Shown here: positions 8,356-18,041 of the stretch, one piece after another
How the letters are laid out: each line of letters starts with the position of its first letter
Numbering within the stretch: the first letter of the stretch is position 1
Source: an uncultured Oscillospiraceae bacterium
GTDB lineage: Bacteria > Bacillota > Clostridia > Oscillospirales > Oscillospiraceae
Assembly (NCBI GenBank): GCA_905233385.1
Contig: CAJOEH010000006.1
Span: forward strand, 71,313 to 135,312
Reading direction: 5' to 3'
Length of the DNA stretch: 64,000 nucleotides
The notes under the pieces: model-generated
Database searches by the model: none
Seen by the model: only the letters and a program-made list of their open reading frames with translations
What the model was told of the DNA's origin: nothing
Made by a program: the position numbers and the translations under genes

Positions 8356-10950
8356 TCATTCCAGCGGGACGAAATTGTAGCCCTTTTCCAGCGCGAGCTC
8401 CTCCACGAAGGAGCCGCTCCAGCCGTGGACCGTCACCTTTTTCGGATCGCCGAAGGGCGAACAGTAGACCGGATTGCGGTCGTTGTCGTGGTGCGAGGCT
8501 TTCACGGCAAAGAACGGATTGACGATGTAGAGATCCGTCAGGCCGCTGGTGTCCGCGTAGCCCAGTTCCTGATCGTATTCCTCGGTGCAGAACGCCAGAT
8601 CGGCGATCGAGTAGATCTGTATCGGCAGGACCAACGTCTTGATGCTCTCACAGCCGTCGAATGCGTTCTCCGAAATATGGGACAGCGCGACGGGGAACTC
8701 CACGGTTTTCAGCGACTTGCAGTTGCGGAAGAAATCGTGCGGGAGTTCTGTTAAGCCCGCCGGCAGCCGCACCTCCTCCAGCGCGGTGCAGCCGGACAGC
8801 GAACCGATTGTAGGCCCGGTCGTACTACCATAATATACGTACTCCATAATCAGTGAGTCGGGGAAGAAAATCTTTTTCAGACCGGTGCAGTCCCTAAAGC
8901 AGCCCGAAACAGCGTACACGCCCTCGGGCAGCACGACCTCCTCCAGCGCGGTACATCCGCAGAAGGCGCCCGGGTAAATCTTAAGTCCTGCCTCCGGCCA
9001 GCGAATGTTTTTCAGCGACGTGCAGTTCATAAACGCCTTTTGGCCGATATTGTGGACGCTGTCCGGCAGGATGACGGTCTCCAGATTAGGGTAGTCCCGG
9101 AACGCAGATTCGCTGACCATCTCTACACCGCCGAGGACCTTGATCGTCTTCGTCCGATCGATATACTTGCCCCACGAATCTTCGGAAGCGCCGGGTATGA
9201 TGCCGCCGTCCTTGCCGAAGACCAGCGTGCCGTCCGGGAAGAACGCCCATTCGATCATCACGACGCTTTCGTCAGCCCAATGCGTGACAATCCCGCTTGC
9301 CTCCGCGCCGGTCGTGTCGAGCGGCTCATACTTCATCGAAGGATCGACGTTTTTGAGAAAGCGCATCAGGATCGCGGCGACCTGCGCGCGCGTCGCGCTG
9401 CCCTGCGGGTCGAGCAGGAGCTGATTGCCGGATCTCGAGCCGCCGATATAGCCTTCCGCGACGCACCAGCGGATCGCGTCGTTCGCCCACGCGCTGACCT
9501 TCGCCCGGTCGGCAAAGCCGCCGAGTTCGGCTCTGGCGGAAGTGTCCTCATCGATCGTGCCGGCGTAGCGGTAGAGGATCGCCGCCATCTGCTCGCGGGT
9601 GATCGTGTCGTTCGGGGCAAAGCGGCCGCCGCCGACGCCGTCGACGATGTGGTTGTGCGCCGCCCACGCGACCGCGTCCGTGTACCACTGCCCCGCCGGA
9701 ACGTCGGAGAACTTGTTCGCGCCCTCCGCGGGCGAGCCGGCGTAGCGCCAGAGCACGGTCACGAGCATCGCGCGGGTCATCGTCTCGTCCGGCTTGAAGC
9801 GCGTGGGACTGACGCCGTTGAACAGGCCGCGCAGGACGGCGCCCCTGACGGAGTCGTAATACCACTGGGATTCCGGAACGTCGTGCAGCTCGTTGAAGAC
9901 CGTGACCGTCAATTTTCCGATGTCGACTTTCGAGGTATAGCAGTCCGGACAGTAGTACAGCGTCGCATCGGCAGCATATTCTGTCGCATTGCGAAGGACG
10001 GTCTGCTCGGCGTGGTGGCCGTCCTTGTTGACGCAGACCTCCACGTCCAGATGGAACGAGCCGAGATTGCTGTAATTCGGCGTGATCGTCAACTGCCCCC
10101 AGCCGTACACCGACGGATAGCCGATGATCAGACCGGCATACTCAAAGAAGTTTCCGCCGACACTGCCGTCTGTGCCAAAACCAATATCCCGCACGTCCGT
10201 GGCGATCGCCGGCTCGTGCCTGATATACACGTAGATCAAATCCGAGCCGTCCGTGATGCACTTGCTCAGGCGGTTGCCGTCCTCGTCGGCAAAATAGTAG
10301 GACGTGACGGGAGCGTAATGGTCCAGCACGTAGACGTACTCCGCGCTGGCGGTGCCCTCGACCAACTCGTACCGGTTGAAGTTGAGCGCGGCGGTGCAGG
10401 TGACGGCGGTGTAGGTGCCGACGCTCGCGCTGTCGGTATCCCACCCGACGGTGCGCTCAAAGATGCCTTCCTCCAGCGGGAACGGCTCGAAAATGGTATC
10501 TACGGGTTCGCCGGCGACCTCCTTGCCTTTGAAGATCAGGATGACGGCCGCCTGATTGGGCTTGTCGGTCTGATAGCAGATGAGCGGCAGCCACATTTTG
10601 TCGCCCTTCTTCGCGGCGCAGCCTTCCATCAGCGGGCCGGGCATGACGAGGTTGTCTTCCGGCGGCTGACGGGTAAGCGGGGCTTCGATTTCTTCTTCGT
10701 CTTCCGGCAGTTCCAGCCCATGTGTCTGTTCGGGATGCGCCTGCGCGTAAGCCAGCGCGTCGCGGAGCGCCGTCTCGTCGATGACAGGCGCGTCGTCCTC
10801 CGGCACGTCTGCGGAAGCCAGCGCGTCGCGGAGCGCCGCCTCGTCGATCACGGGCGCGTCCTCCTCCGGCACGTCTGCGGAAGATGCCGCCGGGACGGCG
10901 GAAAGCAGCAGAACGAGCGCGAGGAACAGACTCAAAACTCTCTTTTTCAT
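8356..10950 (-). CDS. SLH-domain surface protein with BspA-like leucine-rich repeats
   Basis: This 864-residue exported protein starts with a signal peptide (MKKRVLSLFLALVLLLSAVPA). Next come two near-identical tandem copies of a DVPE(E/D)DAPVIDE.ALRDALA segment and a long region with beta-rich patterns. Three S-layer homology repeats lie at about residues 350-535 (WYYDSVRGAVLRGLFNGVSPTRF, WYTDAVAWAAHN). BspA-type LRR_5 units then run to the end (LETVILPDSVHNIGQKAF, LEEVRLPAGLTELP). SLH repeats usually bind pyruvylated cell-wall polymer, so it should sit on the cell surface. A good GGAGAAC site precedes the ATG. It is the first of three tandem paralogues, and its central SLH position differs from the other two. 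Confidence 0.93.
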   Translation of the reverse strand: MKKRVLSLFLALVLLLSAVPAASSADVPEEDAPVIDEAALRDALASADVPEDDAPVIDETALRDALAYAQAHPEQTHGLELPEDEEEIEAPLTRQPPEDNLVMPGPLMEGCAAKKGDKMWLPLICYQTDKPNQAAVILIFKGKEVAGEPVDTIFEPFPLEEGIFERTVGWDTDSASVGTYTAVTCTAALNFNRYELVEGTASAEYVYVLDHYAPVTSYYFADEDGNRLSKCITDGSDLIYVYIRHEPAIATDVRDIGFGTDGSVGGNFFEYAGLIIGYPSVYGWGQLTITPNYSNLGSFHLDVEVCVNKDGHHAEQTVLRNATEYAADATLYYCPDCYTSKVDIGKLTVTVFNELHDVPESQWYYDSVRGAVLRGLFNGVSPTRFKPDETMTRAMLVTVLWRYAGSPAEGANKFSDVPAGQWYTDAVAWAAHNHIVDGVGGGRFAPNDTITREQMAAILYRYAGTIDEDTSARAELGGFADRAKVSAWANDAIRWCVAEGYIGGSRSGNQLLLDPQGSATRAQVAAILMRFLKNVDPSMKYEPLDTTGAEASGIVTHWADESVVMIEWAFFPDGTLVFGKDGGIIPGASEDSWGKYIDRTKTIKVLGGVEMVSESAFRDYPNLETVILPDSVHNIGQKAFMNCTSLKNIRWPEAGLKIYPGAFCGCTALEEVVLPEGVYAVSGCFRDCTGLKKIFFPDSLIMEYVYYGSTTGPTIGSLSGCTALEEVRLPAGLTELPHDFFRNCKSLKTVEFPVALSHISENAFDGCESIKTLVLPIQIYSIADLAFCTEEYDQELGYADTSGLTDLYIVNPFFAVKASHHDNDRNPVYCSPFGDPKKVTVHGWSGSFVEELALEKGYNFVPLE

Positions 10951-11291
10951 GCTTTGTTCTCCTTTTCTTAATTGGATAGAACGAAAAGGCTTCCCCTTGA
11001 GGGGAAGCTGTCATCGGAGGCATCAGCCGACGATGACTGATGAGGTGTTCTTTTTGAATTATGCGCTGCGTATCAGCGCCGCCGGAGGCGGCGACCACCT
11101 CATCCGCCTCGCTGACGCTCGGCACCTGCTTAATGTTGTTGCCAGTTCCGCCGGCATAGCCGTCGCAACGGCTATGAAATCCACAACAATCCCCCGGATT
11201 GTTGTGCCCCTCAAGGGGAAGGCTTATGGGGTGCCGCAGGGGCGGGAGGGGAAACCCCGCACCCTGCGGCTGCTATGGAGGCAAGGATTCG
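10951..11291. repeat. Intergenic repeats between SLH paralogues
   Basis: The stretch carries cttccccttgaggggaag and the gatgactgatgaggtgttc repeat shared with 6479-6521. From 11230 to 11290 there is a roughly 60-bp unit (gtgccgcaggggcgggag...ctatggaggcaaggatt) that recurs at 12795-12853. No gene is seen. Confidence 0.75.
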
Positions 11292-12767
11292 TTACGCCGG
11301 GAGGTTGGCCTCGATGTAGTCGAGCAGGCGGCAGAGCATCGCGGCGATCTCCGCGCGCGTCGCGTAGGCGCGCGGCGCGACCGTGGTCGGGCTCTTGCCG
11401 TTGATGATGCCAGCGCCGACCGCCCAGGAGATCGCGTCTTTCGCGTAGCCGGAGATCTGGTTTTGATCCGCGAACTTGCTCAGATCGCCGTCCGCTCTGC
11501 AGTCGATGCCGCAGAGCGTCGCGAAGCGGTAGAGGAAGGCGGCGAGCTGCTCTCTCGTGACGGGATCGTTCGGCGAGAAGGTCGTCGCGCTCGTGCCGTT
11601 GCAGATGCCGCCGGCATACGCCCAGATGACCGCGTTGTAATACCATTTATCGTATTCGACGTCGGTGAAGATCTTGTATTCCCCGAACGCTTGCTCATTT
11701 CCCGCGAGATTGTAGAGTACCTGCACGACCATCGCGCGGGTCGTCGTGCCGTTCGGCTCAAAGGTCGTGTCCGTGGTGCCTTTCATCAAGCCTGCCCAAT
11801 AGATATCGCACACATACGGATAATACCAGGCATTCTCCTGCACGTCGGCGAAAGGCGTCTTATCAATGGGAGCAAAATTCAGTTTATGCTCCTGCGCATA
11901 CGTTTCGGCATAACCGCCGCTCGTGGCATAGAGAGTGCAGGTATATTTCTTCGGGAAAAAGTCCGCAGGCAGATACTCGATGCAGTCCGGCACGTAAATC
12001 GCATTGGGCGAGAATCTTGAATCAAATGTACCGTCTTCTACAACGCGGACGTTGTCTCCGAGCACGACAGTCGGATCGTCGATCCTGCAGGATGCTGCGA
12101 CGCGAGTAACGGGAGTGCCGTCGAGTTCCGCCGGAACGGCACAATTGTCCGTCAGCAGAATGATCGTGTATTCTTTCTCGTCCAAACGGTACATTCCGCT
12201 CGCGGCCATCATCAGACGTTCTTCCGGGATGCCGTCGACTGTGACAAGAAGGCCCGGATCCAAGTATTCCTTGTGCTTCTCATAGCCGACATACTTGCTT
12301 GTTAGGATCATAGAGGCTTCTTCTCTGCATTCTTCCGAGAGGGAAAAGCCTTCGGGTAAAAAGCAGTAGCTGACATAGTAATTCAGCGTATACTTCTGCT
12401 GAATGGTGACCTCGTTGTTCGGCATACAGAGGAAGAGCCTTCTGCCGTACTCGTCGGAGCATATCGCATGCTCGCCGATAAAGGTGAGCGTATCCGGCAG
12501 GATAATGCCTCTGCAGTGGATATAGGACAAGGCATAGGAGACAAGCTCCGTTACGCTGCAGCCGTCCACCGTCTCCGGAAGCACCAGGATATCGTCCAAC
12601 TTGTCCGGCTCGCAGCCGGCGATGATCGCCTTGTTTTCGGCCGGATAGACTTGATAATACACGCCGTCGACCTCTTTTTCATAAGAGGTCCCTTCCGCGC
12701 TGACCGCAGGAACGACGGAAAGCAGCAGAACGACCGCGAGGAAGAGGGACAGAACTCTCTTTTTCAT
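11292..12767 (-). CDS. SLH-domain surface protein with leucine-rich-repeat-like region
   Basis: This 491-residue protein has the same signal peptide as its neighbours (MKKRVLSLFLAVVLLLSVVPA). A middle region contains degenerate LRR_5-like pieces (GCSVTELVSYALSYIHCRGIILPDTLTFIGEHA). Three C-terminal SLH repeats lie at about residues 310-490 (AWYYPYVCDIYWAGLMKG, KWYYNAVIWAYAGGICNG, YAKDAISWAVGAGIING). Wall anchoring through the SLH repeats is expected. The ATG follows GAAAGGAGAACCACC. The identical leader and shared flanking repeats show that it arose by tandem duplication with 8356-10950 and 12852-14831. The ligand is unknown. Confidence 0.92.
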   Translation of the reverse strand: MKKRVLSLFLAVVLLLSVVPAVSAEGTSYEKEVDGVYYQVYPAENKAIIAGCEPDKLDDILVLPETVDGCSVTELVSYALSYIHCRGIILPDTLTFIGEHAICSDEYGRRLFLCMPNNEVTIQQKYTLNYYVSYCFLPEGFSLSEECREEASMILTSKYVGYEKHKEYLDPGLLVTVDGIPEERLMMAASGMYRLDEKEYTIILLTDNCAVPAELDGTPVTRVAASCRIDDPTVVLGDNVRVVEDGTFDSRFSPNAIYVPDCIEYLPADFFPKKYTCTLYATSGGYAETYAQEHKLNFAPIDKTPFADVQENAWYYPYVCDIYWAGLMKGTTDTTFEPNGTTTRAMVVQVLYNLAGNEQAFGEYKIFTDVEYDKWYYNAVIWAYAGGICNGTSATTFSPNDPVTREQLAAFLYRFATLCGIDCRADGDLSKFADQNQISGYAKDAISWAVGAGIINGKSPTTVAPRAYATRAEIAAMLCRLLDYIEANLPA

Positions 12768-12794
12768 TGGTGGTTCTCCTTTCGTGTTTCAGGG

Positions 12795-12853
12795 AGTGCC
12801 GCAGGGGCGGGAGAGGAAGCCCGCGCCCTGCTGCTGCTATGGAGGCAAGGATT
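12795..12853. repeat. Second copy of the about 60-bp unit downstream of an SLH gene
   Basis: The sequence gagtgccgcaggggcgggagaggaagcccgcgccctg...ctatggaggcaagga matches 11230-11290 with few changes. Each copy lies just past the stop of an SLH gene and slightly overlaps it, which marks the edge of the duplicated unit. Confidence 0.8.
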
Positions 12854-14831
12854 ACTTCTTTGTGATATTTTCAATAAAACGCATCAGGATCGTTGCGACC
12901 TGGGCGCGGGTCGCGTTGCCCTGCGGCAGGAGTTTGCCGTCGGAGCCTCCGATAATGCCCTCGGCGACCGTCCATGCGATCGCGTCGGTCGCATAGGCGC
13001 TGACTTTCGCCTGATCGGGGAACACGCTCAGATCGCCCTTCTTGCTCGTATCAAAGCCTTTTTTGTTCGCGTAGCGGTAGAGGATCGCCGCCATTTGCTC
13101 GCGGGTGATGTTGCCGTTCGGATCGAACTTTCCGTCGCCGACGCCGCCGACGATGCCGTTATGCGACGCCCACGCGACCGCGTCCGTGTACCACTCTCCG
13201 TCCGGCACGTCGGTAAACTCGTTCTTGCCCTCCTTCGGGCTGTTCTCATACCGCCAGAGGACGGTCACGAGCATCGCGCGGGTCATCGGACTGTTCGGCG
13301 CGAATACGAATTCACTGACGCCGTTCATCAAGCCGTTTTTCAGCGCATAGTAAACGCTCGGCGCAAACCAGTCCGTGTCATTTACATCATTCATGCCCTG
13401 CTTTTTGCCGCACACAACGCAATTGCCGTTCCATTCGGTGTACTCGTGCCCGGTTGCAGGCAGCTTCAGGACCCGCTGCCGCTCTCCGCAGGCGCAGACC
13501 GTGTCGACCCAGCCCTCAGCGTAGCAATTCGGCTCCAGGTATTCAATACAGAAGTTGTGAACGTGCGTATCTGCTTCCCAAGTCCGGATAAGGTTGCTTG
13601 GCATCTCCGTCCAGCCGGTGCTGTCCTTGCGAGTGAACAGCTTCATGCCGGGGATCGGATAGGTATCGTTCAAGATGGCAAAGCCGCCATTTTTGTCTGC
13701 GGCGACGCCGGAGCAGAAAGCGTTTTCCCCGATCGCAGGCGCGTCGCCTTCAAAGTAGACCTCCTTGAGATTGTTGCAGAAGTAGAATGCCGCCTCTCCG
13801 ATACTTTTCAGCGAAGCGGGAAAACGAACCGACTGCAGATCAAGGCTTTCGTTGAACGCGTAGATCCCGATGCTTTCCAGGCCATCGTTGAAATACACGT
13901 TTTTCAAATGACTGCCAATGAACGCAAAATCTCCGATCGTCTTGAGGTTTTTCCCGAATGAAATGTACTCTAATGAGGAGAATGCACGATTACCTATCGT
14001 GATCAGGCTGTCGGGCAGATAGATCGCCTTCAGCGCAGAGCTAAGGAACGCGCCGTCCTCGATCGTTTCCACACCCTCCGGCACGGCATAAAAGGTCGGC
14101 GCCTGACCGTAAGAGTTGTCCGGCGAGAGATAACGAACGAGCGATTTCCCGTCCGCGGAAAACAAGCAGAGCCCTCTTTGCACTAAGCAAGCGTTTTCCG
14201 CTTCGGAAAAATGCACATTGCCTTTACACGTCAGCGAACCGATACTGAGATACCGCAGGGAAGCCGGCAAATATACATCGCGGATTCTGTCTTCCACAGG
14301 ATTATACAGCGCAAGCGAGGCGATGCCGACGGTTCCCTCTGCGATTTGGACCACGCCCTTCGAGTCGAGAGACGGTACGACCTTTACCAGCCAATTATCT
14401 ACATACCACGCCTCGTCCCGATACACGGGACACTTCCCGGCGTCGTCGAACTCGCCGAGCGTGCGAAGACTGTCGGGCAGGTCCAGCGAAGTCAGCGCGT
14501 TGCATCCCTTGAATGCAGAATCGCCGATATAAGTGACCGTTTCGGGGATCGTGACCGAGGCGAGCACTGCGCAGTCTAAAAAAGCGTATTTCAGGATTTT
14601 TGTGACCTTGACGCCCTCGATCTCCTCCGGGATCGTCACCGCAGTCACAGTTTTGTCGCAATAGATGATGGCGCCATAGTCTTTGTCAAAGTAGATCACG
14701 CCGCCTTCCGCAGGATATGTCGCGTCGTAATTGCTGAATGACGCATCGTACAACTGTCTGGCGGATGCCGCCGGGACGGCGGAAAGCAGCAGAACGAGCG
14801 CGAGGAACAGGGACAGAACTCTCTTTTTCAT
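12852..14831 (-). CDS. SLH-domain surface protein with BspA-like leucine-rich repeats
   Basis: This 659-residue exported protein has the shared signal peptide ending AVPAASA. A long LRR_5 array covers about residues 40-440 (VTIPETVTYIGDSAFKGCNALTSLDLPDSL). A cysteine-containing linker (CVVCGKKQG, CACGERQ) follows, then three SLH repeats at about 484-659. The ORF track starts 29 codons earlier; the ATG at 14831 follows AAAGGAGAACCACGA and starts the signal peptide. BspA-type repeats often bind host or matrix proteins, and SLH repeats hold the protein on the wall. It is the third of the tandem SLH genes. Confidence 0.93.
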   Translation of the reverse strand: MKKRVLSLFLALVLLLSAVPAASARQLYDASFSNYDATYPAEGGVIYFDKDYGAIIYCDKTVTAVTIPEEIEGVKVTKILKYAFLDCAVLASVTIPETVTYIGDSAFKGCNALTSLDLPDSLRTLGEFDDAGKCPVYRDEAWYVDNWLVKVVPSLDSKGVVQIAEGTVGIASLALYNPVEDRIRDVYLPASLRYLSIGSLTCKGNVHFSEAENACLVQRGLCLFSADGKSLVRYLSPDNSYGQAPTFYAVPEGVETIEDGAFLSSALKAIYLPDSLITIGNRAFSSLEYISFGKNLKTIGDFAFIGSHLKNVYFNDGLESIGIYAFNESLDLQSVRFPASLKSIGEAAFYFCNNLKEVYFEGDAPAIGENAFCSGVAADKNGGFAILNDTYPIPGMKLFTRKDSTGWTEMPSNLIRTWEADTHVHNFCIEYLEPNCYAEGWVDTVCACGERQRVLKLPATGHEYTEWNGNCVVCGKKQGMNDVNDTDWFAPSVYYALKNGLMNGVSEFVFAPNSPMTRAMLVTVLWRYENSPKEGKNEFTDVPDGEWYTDAVAWASHNGIVGGVGDGKFDPNGNITREQMAAILYRYANKKGFDTSKKGDLSVFPDQAKVSAYATDAIAWTVAEGIIGGSDGKLLPQGNATRAQVATILMRFIENITKK

Positions 14832-15275
14832 TCGTGGTTCTCCTTTGCTTGTTTTTGAGGATTCCCCTTGCGTAAACGATGATGAAATCCCTCGACCTTT
14901 GCAGAGCAGTGAGATCATCGCAGCCCTCTTTTGCTTAAAAGAGGGGCAGGGGAGATTTAACCTTAATCGCTCGCCGCAGGCGGTTTCAATTCATTTTGTC
15001 TGATTATACACTATTCTCCGTAATTACATAAAGAATCAAAATTTGAAGAAAGAATTGAAATGCCCTGCGGGCGGCAGAAAAGGTTAAATCATCCGCCCCG
15101 GTGCGCACACCGGGGCACCTTCTTTTGACAAAAGAAGGCTTTGGGCGCCGCCTGTCAAGCCCGTGAAACGCCGCTTTTTGTGCGGGAACGGTACGAGCTG
15201 CCAACATCGCCCATCACCTATATAGAGCCTCGAAAAACGGATCTGCAACCGATTTTGACAATATTTTTTCGTCGA
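14832..15275. other. Intergenic region with hairpins, no gene
   Basis: The stretch contains palindromic pieces such as ccctcttttgcttaaaagaggg, ccccggtgcgcacaccgggg and ccttcttttgacaaaagaagg. ORFs crossing it are shadows or extensions of the sigma-factor gene. It separates the SLH cluster from the sigma-factor operon. Confidence 0.6.
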
Positions 15276-15304
15276 TTGACAAGGGGATTTTTTCATGCTA
15301 TGGT
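15276..15304 (+). promoter_or_regulatory. Sigma-A-like promoter of the sigma-factor operon
   Basis: TTGACA (15276-15281) and TATGGT (15299-15304) are separated by 17 bp, 38 bp ahead of the ATG. Another TTGACA lies at 15255. Confidence 0.7.
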
Positions 15305-15341
15305 AGCCCCAGATACAACTTTTGACGCAGGAGGATTTGGC

Positions 15342-15911
15342 ATGTTTCCTCTGATCATTCTCACAATCGAGGACGAAACCAGCCGCGATTTTTTGCTCCG
15401 TTTCTATGTGAACAGCGTGACGCGGATGTATCTGGAGGCCGTGAAGTACGTCTCCGATAAGGAGGCCGCCGAGGACGTCGTCTCGGAAGCGGTCGTCAAG
15501 CTGGTGGAGAAGGCCGATCTGCTGCAGCAGCTCGATGCGGACAAGCGGCTCCCTTACGCGATCACGACCGTGCGCCACATGGCGTACCGTCATCTGCGGC
15601 AGGAGAACCGGCTGAAGCTGACGAGCTTCGAGGCGCTGGAGGAGCTGCTTCCGTCCGAAGACGGGGAAGCGACGGACGACAAGATCCTGAAAGAACAGCG
15701 CAAGGCCCGCCTGCGTGAGCTGCTCGCCGCCATTCCCACGGAGGACCGCCTGCTGCTGGAAGAAAAGTACGTTTTGCTCTGGTCGGACGAGGAGATCGCG
15801 AAGACGCTTGACATCCTGCCGAACAGCGTCCGCATGCGGCTCACCCGCGCCAAGCGACGCGTCGCCGACGCGCTGTCCGCGCAGGGCTTTCGCCTGAACG
15901 ACTGGGTTTGA
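15342..15911 (+). CDS. ECF-type RNA polymerase sigma factor
   Basis: This 189-residue protein has sigma region 2 (LEAVKYVSDKEAAEDVVSEAVVKLVEKADLL) and sigma region 4 (EDRLLLEEKYVLLWSDEEIAKTLDILPNSVRMRLTRAKRRV), the two-domain layout of ECF sigma factors. It would direct RNA polymerase to its own regulon. The ORF track begins 67 codons upstream, but the ATG at 15342 follows GCAGGAGGATTTGGC. The next gene, 16 bp on, is a membrane protein that probably holds it inactive. The regulon is not visible. Confidence 0.9.
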   Translation: MFPLIILTIEDETSRDFLLRFYVNSVTRMYLEAVKYVSDKEAAEDVVSEAVVKLVEKADLLQQLDADKRLPYAITTVRHMAYRHLRQENRLKLTSFEALEELLPSEDGEATDDKILKEQRKARLRELLAAIPTEDRLLLEEKYVLLWSDEEIAKTLDILPNSVRMRLTRAKRRVADALSAQGFRLNDWV

Positions 15912-15927
15912 GACAGGAGGCGGAACG

Positions 15928-16938
15928 ATGAAAGAAGTAATCAACAGCGAAACGCTGTATGAGCGCTATGCCGACGCGGTGACCGCGCTGGTGATGGATC
16001 GGTATGTGACCGCGCTGGCCGAATCTCTGGCGGCGGAGGACCGCGCGCCGGTCGAGATCAGCGCGGCGCTGGATCAAAAGTGCCGGCAGATCATCAAAAA
16101 GGGCTGCGCAAAACAACTGCGCCGGAGCATCGGGAAAAAGCTGCTGCACGGCGCGCGCGTGGCGATGTTCGCATTCCTGATCCTGTGCGGCGTGTTTGCG
16201 ATCCTTTTCTCGACCGTCGAGGCCATCCGCGACCCGATCGTCAAGTTCTTTATCGAGCAGAAGAAAGAACCTCCCGAGGTCCCTGCCGAGGAGCAGAAGG
16301 AGTACGACCGCAGCGAGGACGTTCTCGCGGGCTTGCTGCCGGAAAGCTATGAGCCGGTGGAATGTGTACGGTCGTCCGACGGCGATCTGACGATCCGCTA
16401 CGCCGACGACGGCGACGGTATCGTCTCCTATGATGAATATGTTTTGGAAAACGGGACGTATCGGAACGATACGGAGGACGCCGCGACGGAAGACGTCAAC
16501 GTCGGCGGACGGGACGCGCTTCTGGTCGAAAGGGACGGATTTCAGGTCGTTTGGCACAGCGCCTCGGGCGACGCGGTGTGTTGTTTGGAGGGCAACCGGT
16601 TGAGCCGCGAGGAGATCCTCGCGATCGCCGAGGCGATTGAAAGCGGCAGAGAGGAAACCACGTCCGCCGAAAGCGACGGCGAACACGCGGAGCCGGTCCT
16701 GCCGGAGCGGAAAGCGGCGGCCGATTACGTTATCACGACGCCGTCACACGGCAAGCTTCATATCAATATCGATCAAATCGATATCAACAGCGTGGATATC
16801 AAGGACGTCGTTTCCGGAAACATCACGTACCCCGGCCTCGACGCGGCGCTGATAGAATCGGGCAGCCAATTCGTGTGGAACAGCGCAGACGGACAGCAGA
16901 CGGGAAACGAGTCCGGCGGCTGGCCGGTCCTTCCCTGA
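15928..16938 (+). CDS. DUF4367 membrane protein, probable anti-sigma factor
   Basis: This 336-residue protein has a cytoplasmic N-terminus of about 70 residues, one membrane segment (VAMFAFLILCGVFAILF), and an extracellular part. The extracellular part shows the DUF4367 pattern: LLPESYEPVECV, EDVNVGGRDALLVERDGFQVVWHSASGDAVCCLEG, and LSREEILAIAEAIES. A low-complexity tail rich in I and D (INIDQIDINSVDIKDV) follows. DUF4367 proteins commonly sit after ECF sigma genes and act as their membrane regulators. The start has an ACAGGAGGCGGAACG site. The anti-sigma role is inferred from layout. Confidence 0.8.
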   Translation: MKEVINSETLYERYADAVTALVMDRYVTALAESLAAEDRAPVEISAALDQKCRQIIKKGCAKQLRRSIGKKLLHGARVAMFAFLILCGVFAILFSTVEAIRDPIVKFFIEQKKEPPEVPAEEQKEYDRSEDVLAGLLPESYEPVECVRSSDGDLTIRYADDGDGIVSYDEYVLENGTYRNDTEDAATEDVNVGGRDALLVERDGFQVVWHSASGDAVCCLEGNRLSREEILAIAEAIESGREETTSAESDGEHAEPVLPERKAAADYVITTPSHGKLHINIDQIDINSVDIKDVVSGNITYPGLDAALIESGSQFVWNSADGQQTGNESGGWPVLP

Positions 16939-16974
16939 GCAGAGCGGCAATCGCCGGCATACCCAAAACAGCAT

Positions 16975-17008
16975 AAAAAAGACGGCTGCGGATGCAGCCG
17001 GCTTTTTT
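16975..17008. terminator. Bidirectional terminator
   Basis: AAAAAAG-A-CGGCTGC and GCAGCCG-G-CTTTTTT form a stem with one mismatch. It serves both the sigma operon (+) and the XRE-TPR gene (-), whose stop codon overlaps it. Confidence 0.85.
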
Positions 17009-18041
17009 ATGCCTCGGCGAGCAGGCGCGCGCGTTCGCGCTTCGCGGCCTGCAGCTCGACCTCATCGGTGAAGCCCCACTCGTTTTCCAGCAGATCGACG
17101 ATCCTTCCGTAGGTCTCCGCGGCCTTGACGCGGTCGCCCGTGATCTCATAGATGTCGGCGATCCCCATGAGCGCGTCCTGATATCTCGGCCGCTTCGGAT
17201 CGGCGGCGAAGGCGCGCTCGTAGCAGTCGATCGCTTTGCCGTAGTCGCATTTCGCGGCGTAGTACTGCGCGGCCTCGAAGAGGACGGCGTCGTTCTCCGG
17301 CTGCTCCTGCAGCAGTTCTTCGATGATCCCGTCGGCGGTCGGCGCGTCGAACCGCGCGAGCGCGATGTACGCGCGGTAGACCCGCTTCATGACGGGGTGC
17401 GCCTTTTCCAGCCTGCAATACCGCTCTAACCACAGCTCCGCCTCGTCGGCGCGGTGGTCGGCGAGCAGATTGTCGATCAGATACATGTACGGCAGGGCCA
17501 CGGCGGGGTTGGCTTCCACGATCTCACGGTAGAAGTCGATCGCCTTGCTGTGATTGGCGACGTTCCAGTCCCAGACGGCGTGGCGCTCCGCCTGCGCCAG
17601 CTCCCAGTACTTGCCCTTTTCGCCCGGGGAGCGGCGAATGGCGTCCTTCGCGTAGCGGCGGACCTTCTCGGCATACGCGTTCATGCGGTGCCAGTAGAGG
17701 TAGGAGAGCAGCTCCGTCGCCCGCTTCTGATAAGCTTGCGCGGCAAGCTGTTCTTTCAGGAAGTCCTCAAACTCCCGAAATACGTCCTGCGGCAGCTCCT
17801 CCTCGACGTCCATGCGGTTTTCGATGCGGTTGAGCCGCTGCTCGACCGTCAGATCGAACAGCTCGTCGATCGTGACGCCGAAGATCTCCGCCAACAGCGG
17901 CAGCGCGGTGATGTCCGGCATCGCCACGGCGTTCTCCCATTTGGACACGGACTGCGGCGCGAGCCCAAGCTGCCCCGCGAGCTGTTCCTGCGTCAGCCCC
18001 GCCTTGCAGCGCAGCTGTTTGATTTTCTTTCCGAGTTCCAT
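17007..18041 (-). CDS. XRE-family regulator with TPR-like C-terminal region
   Basis: This 344-residue protein begins with a helix-turn-helix (IKQLRCKAGLTQEQLAGQLGLAPQSVSKWENAVAMPDITALPLLAEIFGVTIDELF). An alpha-helical part with TPR-like pairs follows (AVALPYMYLIDNLLADHRADEAELWLERYCRLEKA, YAAKCDYGKAIDCYERAFAADPKRPRYQDALMGIADIYEITGD). Such proteins can respond to peptide signals or act as simple repressors. The true start is the ATG at 18041, after GCAAGGAGGTCATACA, rather than the ORF start at 18113. It ends on the shared terminator. Confidence 0.88.
   Translation of the reverse strand: MELGKKIKQLRCKAGLTQEQLAGQLGLAPQSVSKWENAVAMPDITALPLLAEIFGVTIDELFDLTVEQRLNRIENRMDVEEELPQDVFREFEDFLKEQLAAQAYQKRATELLSYLYWHRMNAYAEKVRRYAKDAIRRSPGEKGKYWELAQAERHAVWDWNVANHSKAIDFYREIVEANPAVALPYMYLIDNLLADHRADEAELWLERYCRLEKAHPVMKRVYRAYIALARFDAPTADGIIEELLQEQPENDAVLFEAAQYYAAKCDYGKAIDCYERAFAADPKRPRYQDALMGIADIYEITGDRVKAAETYGRIVDLLENEWGFTDEVELQAAKRERARLLAEA

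Noticed and set aside
8356-10971. Plus-strand ORF of 643 residues (9040-10971) opposite the SLH gene
   Set aside because: It is an antisense shadow; the minus-strand frame has a signal peptide, SLH and LRR repeats.
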